A stretch of DNA of 64,000 bases, taken from the NCBI GenBank assembly GCA_036742455.1, contig DAINQU010000008.1, forward strand, positions 1 through 64,000, read 5' to 3'. Below are positions 6,995 to 14,028 of the stretch, one piece after another (position 1 is the stretch's first letter; every line of letters starts with the position of its first letter). Below the pieces are notes generated by a model. The model was given only the letters and a program-made list of their open reading frames with translations. It did no database searches and was not told the DNA's origin. Source of the DNA: CAIKZZ01 sp036742455. GTDB lineage: Bacteria > Pseudomonadota > Gammaproteobacteria > Steroidobacterales > Steroidobacteraceae. A program made the position numbers and the translations under genes.

Positions 6995-8122
6995 TCACGC
7001 GTCCAGCGCGGCAATCAACCGTTGGTAGATCTGGGCGAGTGCGTCGATGTCGGCGACTCGCACGTGTTCGTCGATCTTGTGGATCGAGGCGTTGATCACG
7101 CCAATTTCGACGACTTCGGCGCCCATCCGTGCAATAAAGCGACCGTCTGAGGTGCCTCCAGAGGTCGACAACTCCGGCCGCCGGCCCGTGACGGCCTCAA
7201 TGGCGCCGCTGACGGCATCCGACAATCGGCCGGGCGGTGTGTAGAACGGTAGCCCCGAAATTTTCCATTCCAACGAGTACCGCAACCCGTGCCGATCCAA
7301 AATGGCTTGGGTGCTCGCCTGGAGGCTTTCGACGGTCTGGACTGGGCAAAATCGGAAGTTGAAGCGCACGGCGAGCTCGCCGGGGATCACGTTGACGCCG
7401 GTGCCGGCGTGAATCGTCGCGACTTGAAAGGACGTGGGTTGGAAGTGGGCGTTTCCATCGTCCCAATGATGCGTGCAGAGCTCCGCAAGGGCTGGGGCAA
7501 ATCGATGGACCGGGTTGTCCGCCAGATGCGGGTAGGCGATGTGGCCCTGGGTGCCGTGCACGGTCAGGATGCCGCTCAGCGACCCACGCCGGCCGATCTT
7601 GACCGTATCGCCCAACGCCTGATCACTCGTGGGCTCGCCGATGACGCACCAATCGATCCGCTCCCCGCAGGCCATAAGGTGCTCGACGACCTTCTTGGTG
7701 CCTTCGATGGACGGGCCCTCTTCATCGCTCGTGATGAGGTAGGCAAGGCGGATCCCGTGATCCGGCCGCTCGGTCACGTACGCTTCCGTGGCAGTGACCA
7801 TGGCTGCCAGAGCGCTCTTCATGTCTGCGGAGCCCCGGCCAACCAACATGCCGTCGCGAACGGTCGGTTCGAAGGGCGGCGACGTCCACGCCTCCAACGG
7901 CCCGGTCGGCACCACATCGGTGTGCCCGGCGAAGCACAGGGTGGGGGCGTCCGATGGGCCGCGGGTGGCCCAGAAATTGGCCACGGGACCGAAGGGCAGG
8001 GGATGTATCTCGAATCCGGCGGCGGCGAGGCGTTGGCACATCAACGCCTGGCAGCCCGCGTCTTCGGGGCTAATTGATGCGCGCCGAATGAGATCGAGGG
8101 TCAATTCGAGGGTATTGGTCAT
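6995..8122 (-). CDS. dapE: Succinyl-diaminopimelate desuccinylase DapE
   Basis: The 375-residue M20 metallohydrolase removes succinate from N-succinyl-LL-diaminopimelate in lysine and peptidoglycan precursor synthesis. The zinc and catalytic residues are in place: H67 and D69 (FAGHTDVVP), D100 (GRGSADMK), E134-E135 (SDEEGPS) and the late SIHKIDE histidine. Length matches the family. The start at 8122 (MTNTLELT) is preferred over upstream in-frame codons that add a non-homologous stretch. It is divergent from pstC, and its usual partners dapC-dapD lie about 4 kb away on the far side of pstCAB. Confidence 0.96.
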   Translation of the reverse strand: MTNTLELTLDLIRRASISPEDAGCQALMCQRLAAAGFEIHPLPFGPVANFWATRGPSDAPTLCFAGHTDVVPTGPLEAWTSPPFEPTVRDGMLVGRGSADMKSALAAMVTATEAYVTERPDHGIRLAYLITSDEEGPSIEGTKKVVEHLMACGERIDWCVIGEPTSDQALGDTVKIGRRGSLSGILTVHGTQGHIAYPHLADNPVHRFAPALAELCTHHWDDGNAHFQPTSFQVATIHAGTGVNVIPGELAVRFNFRFCPVQTVESLQASTQAILDRHGLRYSLEWKISGLPFYTPPGRLSDAVSGAIEAVTGRRPELSTSGGTSDGRFIARMGAEVVEIGVINASIHKIDEHVRVADIDALAQIYQRLIAALDA

Positions 8123-8257
8123 GACGGCTCCCAGTGCGGCGGCAGTTATACGGGTCCGCGCCGTTGGCAGCAAGCCATCCGCGCCTGGGCGTCCGGTGAG
8201 CGGCTGGATACGGTGAAATATAGTCGTAACTCTCTGATTCTTTTGGTTTCAATGCAA

Positions 8258-8291
8258 ATGAAACAAAAATGTCATAATTGCCCGCGATAAT
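8258..8291 (+). promoter_or_regulatory. Candidate PhoB-dependent promoter of pstCAB
   Basis: ATGTCAT (8269), a 6-of-7 Pho half-site, is preceded 11 bp upstream by the weaker ATGAAAC (8258) and followed exactly 10 bp later by GATAAT (8286-8291), a 5-of-6 match to the -10 consensus. The region between the dapE and pstC starts (8123-8368) also contains an imperfect inverted repeat, GGTTTCA and TGAAACA around 8245-8265. On the minus strand a TATATT near 8217-8222 could serve dapE. PhoB control of pstCAB is inferred. Confidence 0.5.
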
Positions 8292-8368
8292 GGCGGGACG
8301 GTTCGGCTCGCCCGTGTCAGTGGGACTCGAGCCGGGACGGAACCCCTTCGAAGTCAATCTGGGCGGTC

Positions 8369-9757
8369 ATGCAGAGCTCTACGGTCGTTATCGCTATTCT
8401 GCTGCTCGCCAGCGCGGCCTTTCAGTGGGCCAAGAACCGCTCCATCTCGTTGGTGGGCGGCACCCGCAGCATTCGGAACCTCCATTCATTGCCTGCCTAC
8501 TACGGGATGTACGTCGCCCTGTGGTGTGCCTTGCCGGCGTTGGCGGTGCTCGGCCTCTGGCACCTGTTCGGCGACCGCGTCGTGTTGGGGATGGTCCTCG
8601 CGCAGATGCCGGGCGAATTCCAGCATCTCCCGGCGGACCAAGCCGGGTTGCTGCTGAACGATATCCGCAACGTGGTCTCCGGCGCCGTACCCGTCGAGAT
8701 GGCACGACCGGCGGTGGTCGCGGCGGCCCAGCAGTGGAAAGCGATTTCGGACCAGAGCGCCATCGCCGGCGGCCTGCTGTCGCTGGTGGTCGCGATCGCG
8801 GTGGGCTTTTGGGCCTTGCGCTCGATCCGCCCGGAGCTGCGGGCGCGCAACCGTGTCGAACGTATCGGTGAATGGGCACTCTTGGCGAGCTCCGGCGTCG
8901 CCATTTTGACGACGATCGGGATCGTGATCTCGGTCCTGTACGAAGCGATTCATTTCTTCCACTTCGTCTCGCCCATCGATTTTCTCTTCGGGACGACCTG
9001 GAGCCCACAGATGGCGATGCGGGCCGACCAAGTCGGCTCGTCGGGCGCCTTCGGCGCGGTGCCATTGTTCACCGGAACGTTGCTGATCGCCGTCATCGCC
9101 TTGGCGGTGTCTGTGCCGGTCGGCCTCTTCTCCGCCATTTATCTGGCCGAATACGCGGCCCGCAGCGTGCGCACGGTCGTGAAGCCGTTGCTGGAAATTT
9201 TGGCCGGTATTCCGACCGTCGTTTACGGATTCTTCGCGGCGATGACCGTCGGTCCTCTGCTGCGACAGTTGGGCGAATCGATGGGGCTGACGGTGGTGTC
9301 GGAGAGTGCACTTTCCGCCGGACTGGTGATGGGCGTCATGATCATCCCGTTCGTCTCGTCGCTCGCAGACGACATGATCACCGCCGTGCCGCAGTCGATG
9401 CGCGACGGTGCGTACGCGCTCGGTGCCACGCGATCGGAAACCATCCGTAACGTTGTCTTGCCTGCAGCCTTGCCGGGCATCGTGGGCGGTGTGCTGTTGG
9501 CCGCGTCACGCGCCATCGGTGAAACCATGATCGTGGTCATGGCGGCTGGCTTAGCCGCCAATTTGACAGCGAATCCGTTCGAGGCGGTCACGACCGTCAC
9601 CGTGCAGATTGCGACGCTCTTAGTGGGTGATTCGGAGTTTGACAGTCCGAAGACACTGGCAGCGTTTGCCCTCGGTCTCGTGCTCTTCATTTCGACGCTT
9701 GCGCTCAATATTGTGGCGCTGAAGGTCGTACGCAAGTATCGGGAACAGTATGACTAA
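8369..9757 (+). CDS. pstC: Phosphate ABC transporter permease PstC, long form
   Basis: The 462-residue inner-membrane permease is much longer than E. coli PstC (about 320). The first 170 residues, with hydrophobic segments near 1-15, 47-65 and 130-150, form the N-terminal extension found in alphaproteobacterial and some gammaproteobacterial PstC. The rest is a binding-protein-dependent permease domain with AEYAARSVRTVVKPLLEILA and the EAA loop DGAYALGATRSETIRNVVLP that contacts PstB. ATG 8369 has only a weak GGGCGG-like upstream signal. It overlaps pstA by 8 bp. Confidence 0.93.
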   Translation: MQSSTVVIAILLLASAAFQWAKNRSISLVGGTRSIRNLHSLPAYYGMYVALWCALPALAVLGLWHLFGDRVVLGMVLAQMPGEFQHLPADQAGLLLNDIRNVVSGAVPVEMARPAVVAAAQQWKAISDQSAIAGGLLSLVVAIAVGFWALRSIRPELRARNRVERIGEWALLASSGVAILTTIGIVISVLYEAIHFFHFVSPIDFLFGTTWSPQMAMRADQVGSSGAFGAVPLFTGTLLIAVIALAVSVPVGLFSAIYLAEYAARSVRTVVKPLLEILAGIPTVVYGFFAAMTVGPLLRQLGESMGLTVVSESALSAGLVMGVMIIPFVSSLADDMITAVPQSMRDGAYALGATRSETIRNVVLPAALPGIVGGVLLAASRAIGETMIVVMAAGLAANLTANPFEAVTTVTVQIATLLVGDSEFDSPKTLAAFALGLVLFISTLALNIVALKVVRKYREQYD

Positions 9758-11048
9758 TTCAGTGCCGACCCCATCGATCAGTCAGCAGCGCGTGGCGGCC
9801 TCGCTCAAGCGGCGCTACGCCGCCGAGATGCGTTTTAGGGCCTACGGCATCGCCGCGATTGCGGTCGGTTTAATGTTCGTAGCGTTCCTGTTCACGTCGA
9901 TCATTTCCAAGGGCTACTCGTCCTTTGAACAGACCTTCATTGCCCTCGACGTCGACTACGCGGCCGACACGATCGACCCGGAAGGCAAGCGCGATCACGA
10001 TACGCTCGCCAACGCCGACTATCAGGCGGTGATCAAGGCCTCGCTCCGGACACAGTTCCCCGACGTCGAAGGTCGCGCCTCACTGCGTCACCTGTACGGC
10101 ATGATCAGCAACTCCGCCGAACAGGTGTTGCGCGATCGTGTGTTGGCGAACCCCAAGTTGATCGGTACGCACGCGACGGTTTGGTTGTTGGCGGACGATC
10201 ACGTGGACACGTTCTTCAAAGGTCAGATCGATCGGAAGTTGTCGGAAGCGGATCGCCCGATCAGCGATGAAGAGATTGCGTGGGTCGATGCACTGAAAGC
10301 CCAGAAGCGTGCTGAATTGCGCTTTAACCCCGCGTTCTTCACGTCGGGCGACTCCCGTGAGCCCGAACAGGCGGGTGTGGCGGGGGCGTTGGCCGGTAGT
10401 GCGCTGACACTGCTCATCACTCTGTTGCTCTCGTTCCCGATCGGCGTTGCCGCTGCGATCTACCTGGAGGAGTTCGCGCCTCGCAACGTCTGGACCGACA
10501 TCATCGAAGTCAACATCAACAATCTGGCGGCCGTACCGTCGATTGTGTTTGGTTTGCTCGGTCTGGCGATGTTCATCCAGTTTTTCGGTTTGCCACGTTC
10601 GTCGCCGATGGTCGGCGGGCTTGTGTTGTCGTTGATGACCTTGCCAACCATCATCATTGCCGGTCGTGCTTCCTTGAAGGCGGTGCCGCCGTCGATTCGC
10701 GAGGCCGCCTTCGGCATGGGCGCTTCGCGCATGCAAATGGTTGCCCATCACGTGTTGCCCTTGGCACTGCCCGGCATGCTGACCGGCACGATTATCGGCA
10801 TGGCGCGAGCCTTGGGTGAGAGCGCGCCACTGCTCATGATAGGCATGGTCGCCTTCATCGTTGACGTGCCGCACGGACTGTCCGATCCCTCGACCGTACT
10901 GCCGGTACAAATTTACTTGTGGGCGCGAAGCCCAGAGCGGGCCTTCGTCGAACGGACATCGGGCGCCATCATGGTGTTGCTCGGCTTCCTGTTGGTGATG
11001 AACGCTGTCGCGGTCATTCTGCGCAACCGCTTTGAGCGGCGCTGGTAG
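9750..11048 (+). CDS. pstA: Phosphate ABC transporter permease PstA, long form
   Basis: The 432-residue permease partner of PstC has a first transmembrane segment at about 30-52. A periplasmic insert of roughly 150 residues follows (about 55-205, DUF3333-type), then the permease core with the EAA motif REAAFGMGASRMQMVAHHVLP. E. coli PstA lacks this insert (296 residues). Together with PstC it forms the phosphate channel. The start overlaps the end of pstC, and pstB follows after 19 bp with its own AAGGAAA ribosome-binding site. Confidence 0.94.
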   Translation: MTNSVPTPSISQQRVAASLKRRYAAEMRFRAYGIAAIAVGLMFVAFLFTSIISKGYSSFEQTFIALDVDYAADTIDPEGKRDHDTLANADYQAVIKASLRTQFPDVEGRASLRHLYGMISNSAEQVLRDRVLANPKLIGTHATVWLLADDHVDTFFKGQIDRKLSEADRPISDEEIAWVDALKAQKRAELRFNPAFFTSGDSREPEQAGVAGALAGSALTLLITLLLSFPIGVAAAIYLEEFAPRNVWTDIIEVNINNLAAVPSIVFGLLGLAMFIQFFGLPRSSPMVGGLVLSLMTLPTIIIAGRASLKAVPPSIREAAFGMGASRMQMVAHHVLPLALPGMLTGTIIGMARALGESAPLLMIGMVAFIVDVPHGLSDPSTVLPVQIYLWARSPERAFVERTSGAIMVLLGFLLVMNAVAVILRNRFERRW

Positions 11049-11067
11049 CATTCAAGGAAACAGATCG

Positions 11068-11946
11068 ATGTCCATCGAAAAGCACCTACACTCGGTCAGC
11101 ATGGCGCGCAGCGTCAGCTTTAATGAAGCGGACCATTCGCCGCCGGGTGATCCCGTCGATACGAAGACGGTCGGTCAGGTGACCGTGGCGTCGCCGGTCA
11201 TCAGTGCGCGCCATGTCAATGTGCACTACGGCGACAAGCACGCGATCAAAGACGTCAGCATCGACGTCGCCAAGAATTCCGTGATCGCGTTCATCGGCCC
11301 GTCGGGCTGCGGCAAGTCCACGTTCTTGCGCTGCCTCAATCGCATGAACGATACGATCGCGAATGCGAAAGTCACCGGCTCGATCACGCTGGACGGCGCC
11401 GATATTTACGATCGCTCGCAGGACATCGTGCAGCTGCGTGCGCGCGTCGGGATGGTCTTCCAAAAGCCCAACCCGTTCCCGAAGTCTATCTTTGAGAACG
11501 TCGCGTACGGTCCGAAGATTCACGGTCTGGCCGGCAGCCGAGCCGACTTGGATGACATCGTGCATTCGTCGCTGCAGAAGGCCGGCTTGTGGGACGAAGT
11601 GAAGGATCGCTTGGATAACCCGGGTACGGGTTTGTCGGGCGGTCAGCAGCAACGGTTGTGCATTGCCCGCGCCATCGCCGTGGATCCGGAAGTGATCCTC
11701 ATGGACGAACCGTGCTCGGCGCTGGATCCGATCGCGACGGCGAAGGTCGAGGATTTGATCGACGAATTGCGTGAGAACTACGCCATCGTGATCGTTACGC
11801 ACAGCATGCAGCAGGCCGCTCGTGTCTCCCAGCGTACGGCGTACTTCCATTTAGGCGATTTGATTGAAGTCGGTCCGACCGAGCAGATCTTCACCAATCC
11901 GGGTCACAAATTGACCGAGGACTACATCACGGGTCGCTTCGGCTAA
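11068..11946 (+). CDS. pstB: Phosphate ABC transporter ATPase PstB
   Basis: The 292-residue ATPase energises phosphate uptake. It shows Walker A GPSGCGKST, the Q-loop FQKPNPFPKS, the signature LSGGQQQR, Walker B VILMDEP and the switch histidine THS. The phosphate-specific segments RCLNRMND and the C-terminal TEDYITGRFG are diagnostic of PstB. About 40 extra N-terminal residues precede the ATPase fold. ATG 11068 is preferred because AAGGAAA lies 7 bp upstream; an in-frame start at 11032 would overlap pstA. No phoU follows, unlike the common pstSCAB-phoU order. Confidence 0.96.
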   Translation: MSIEKHLHSVSMARSVSFNEADHSPPGDPVDTKTVGQVTVASPVISARHVNVHYGDKHAIKDVSIDVAKNSVIAFIGPSGCGKSTFLRCLNRMNDTIANAKVTGSITLDGADIYDRSQDIVQLRARVGMVFQKPNPFPKSIFENVAYGPKIHGLAGSRADLDDIVHSSLQKAGLWDEVKDRLDNPGTGLSGGQQQRLCIARAIAVDPEVILMDEPCSALDPIATAKVEDLIDELRENYAIVIVTHSMQQAARVSQRTAYFHLGDLIEVGPTEQIFTNPGHKLTEDYITGRFG

Positions 11947-11962
11947 GCGAGGGGTCCCGGGG

Positions 11963-11994
11963 CGAGGGGAGCGGCCGACGCGGACGCTCCCTCG
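11963..11994. terminator. Hairpin between convergent pstB and dapD
   Basis: CGAGGGGAGCG (11963-11973) can pair with CGCTCCCTCG (11985-11994) with one bulged base and an 11-base loop. It fills the 60-bp gap between the two stop codons. There is no T-tract on either side, so termination efficiency is uncertain. Confidence 0.4.
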
Positions 11995-12006
11995 ACGTAA
12001 CCGATC

Positions 12007-12831
12007 TCAGTCTCTCAAGAGCTCGTTGATCGACGTTTTCGCCCGTGTCTGGGCGTCCACTTTCTTCACGATCACCGCCGCATACAACGAATATTTTCCG
12101 TCTTTCGACGGCAGGTTGCCTGGAACGACGACGGCGCCGGCCGGGACGCGGCCGTAGGACACTTCGCCAGTCTCCCGGTCGTAGATTTTGGTGCTGGCGC
12201 CGATGTAGACGCCCATGGAGACGACCGCACCCGTTTCCACGATGACGCCCTCGACGATCTCCGATCGTGCACCGATAAAACAATTGTCTTCGATGATCGT
12301 GGGGCTCGCCTGCAACGGTTCGAGCACGCCACCGATCCCCACACCGCCCGACAGATGGACGTTCTTGCCGATCTGCGCGCACGAACCGACCGTCGCCCAC
12401 GTGTCGACCATCGTTCCGGTGTCCACATAGGCGCCGATGTTGACGTAGCTCGGCATCAGGACAACGCCCGGTGCGATATAGGCGCCGCGGCGTGCCACGG
12501 CCGGCGGTACGACGCGCGTTCCGCTGGCGCGTAACGCCGCCTCATCCCAACCGGCAAACTTCAGCGGTACTTTGTCGAACCAGCGTGCCGGATCCGCGCC
12601 CATTACCGCGTTGTCGTGGGTGCGAAAGTACAGCAGTACGGATTTCTTGAGCCACTCGTGCACGGTCCAACCGCCGCCCTCGTTGCGGCTGGCGACGCGC
12701 GCCTCACCGGCGTCGAGGAGACGGATCACCGACTCGGTCGCGTCCACCAGATCGGCGGGTGCGTTGCCCGGCGAAACCTCGGCGCGGCGTTCCCAGTAGC
12801 CTTCGATGATCTCTTGCAGTGCGTGTGTCAT
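12007..12831 (-). CDS. dapD: Tetrahydrodipicolinate N-succinyltransferase DapD
   Basis: The 274-residue trimeric left-handed beta-helix acyltransferase has many hexapeptide repeats between about 100 and 235, for example AYIAPGVVLMPSYVNIGAYV and GVGIGGVLEPLQ. It adds succinyl from succinyl-CoA to tetrahydrodipicolinate, the committed step of the succinylase route to diaminopimelate. The start (MTHALQEI) matches family N-termini. The upstream in-frame extension lies over dapC, with which the gene overlaps by 4 bp (ATGA), so the two are translationally coupled. Confidence 0.96.
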   Translation of the reverse strand: MTHALQEIIEGYWERRAEVSPGNAPADLVDATESVIRLLDAGEARVASRNEGGGWTVHEWLKKSVLLYFRTHDNAVMGADPARWFDKVPLKFAGWDEAALRASGTRVVPPAVARRGAYIAPGVVLMPSYVNIGAYVDTGTMVDTWATVGSCAQIGKNVHLSGGVGIGGVLEPLQASPTIIEDNCFIGARSEIVEGVIVETGAVVSMGVYIGASTKIYDRETGEVSYGRVPAGAVVVPGNLPSKDGKYSLYAAVIVKKVDAQTRAKTSINELLRD

Positions 12832-14027
12832 GAGGGTCTCGATTCCATAAAGTGTCGAATACGGTGGGCGGCGTCGATGCAATCCGCCAAGGGTGCGACC
12901 AGGGACAGACGGATTCGGCCGCGCCCCGGGTTGCCGCGCCCGGCGTCTCGGCCCAAGTAACTGCCCGGCAGCACGATCACATTTTCGTGTGCGTACAGAT
13001 CTCGTGCGAAGACCTCGTCGTCTCCCGCAACGTCCGGCCACAAGTAAAAACCGGCTGTCGGCCGATCGACGGCGAGTACCGGCGATAGGATCGGCAGCAC
13101 AGCATCAAATTTCGCGCGATACAACGCGCGGTTCTCGGCGGAATGGCCGTCGTCGTTCCAAGCCGCGATGCTGGCGCGTTGCACGTGAACGGGCAGGGCA
13201 CAGCCGTGGTACGTCCGATACAACTTAAAGGCGGCCAAAATGGCAGGGTCGCCGGCGACAAAGCCGGACCGCAGACCCGGCACGCTCGAACGCTTGGACA
13301 AGCTGTGGAAGACGACCACGCGTTCGTAACCGCGCCCGAGGCGCGCACACGCGCCGAGGAGTCCCGGCGGGGGCCTGTGCTCGTCGAGATAAAGGTCACC
13401 GTAGCATTCGTCGCCTGCGATGACGAAGCCGTAACGATCCGCGAGCGCCAGGACCTCCGTCAGGTACGCCTCGTCCGCGACCGCGCCGGTCGGATTGCCC
13501 GGTGAGCACAGGTACAGCAGGCGGCAGCGGCGCCAGACGTCGTCGGGCACCTGCTGGAGGTTGGGCAAAAAGCCATGGTCTGCGGTGGTGTCTAAGAAGT
13601 AGGGCGTCGCGCCGGCCAACAGCGCCGCCCCTTCGTAGATTTGATAAAAGGGGTTCGGCATCGCCACGAGGGCGGCCGTGTCGGCCGGGTCGATCAGGCA
13701 CTGGGCGAAGGCAAATAAGGCCTCGCGTGTGCCGTTGACCGGCAGGACCATGCGATCCGCATCGAGCGTGCCGCCAAGGCCGTAGCGCCGATCGAGCCAT
13801 CGCGCGACGGACTCGCGGAATTCCGGCAATCCGGCCGTGGCGGGGTAGGTGCCTAACTCGGGTAGGGCATTGACGAGCGCAGAGACCACGAACGCGGGCG
13901 CGTCGTGCTTCGGTTCCCCAATCGACAGCGCGATCGCCTTGCGGTCGGTGGGCGGCGTCACGCCGCGATGCAGTTGTGCAAGACGCTCAAACGGATACGG
14001 TTGCAAGGCCGTGAGTCGTGGATGCAT
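12828..14027 (-). CDS. dapC: Succinyldiaminopimelate aminotransferase DapC
   Basis: The 399-residue fold-type I PLP aminotransferase has the cofactor motifs CSPGNPTGAV, AGDECYGDLY and SLSKRSSVPGLRSG, whose lysine binds PLP. The start MHPRLTALQPYPFERL is characteristic of the DapC type found beside dapD and glnD in Gamma- and Betaproteobacteria. It converts N-succinyl-2-amino-6-oxopimelate to N-succinyl-diaminopimelate using glutamate. It sits between glnD (1 bp gap) and dapD (4 bp overlap), completing the succinylase steps together with dapE. Confidence 0.92.
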   Translation of the reverse strand: MHPRLTALQPYPFERLAQLHRGVTPPTDRKAIALSIGEPKHDAPAFVVSALVNALPELGTYPATAGLPEFRESVARWLDRRYGLGGTLDADRMVLPVNGTREALFAFAQCLIDPADTAALVAMPNPFYQIYEGAALLAGATPYFLDTTADHGFLPNLQQVPDDVWRRCRLLYLCSPGNPTGAVADEAYLTEVLALADRYGFVIAGDECYGDLYLDEHRPPPGLLGACARLGRGYERVVVFHSLSKRSSVPGLRSGFVAGDPAILAAFKLYRTYHGCALPVHVQRASIAAWNDDGHSAENRALYRAKFDAVLPILSPVLAVDRPTAGFYLWPDVAGDDEVFARDLYAHENVIVLPGSYLGRDAGRGNPGRGRIRLSLVAPLADCIDAAHRIRHFMESRPS

Positions 14028-14028
14028 G

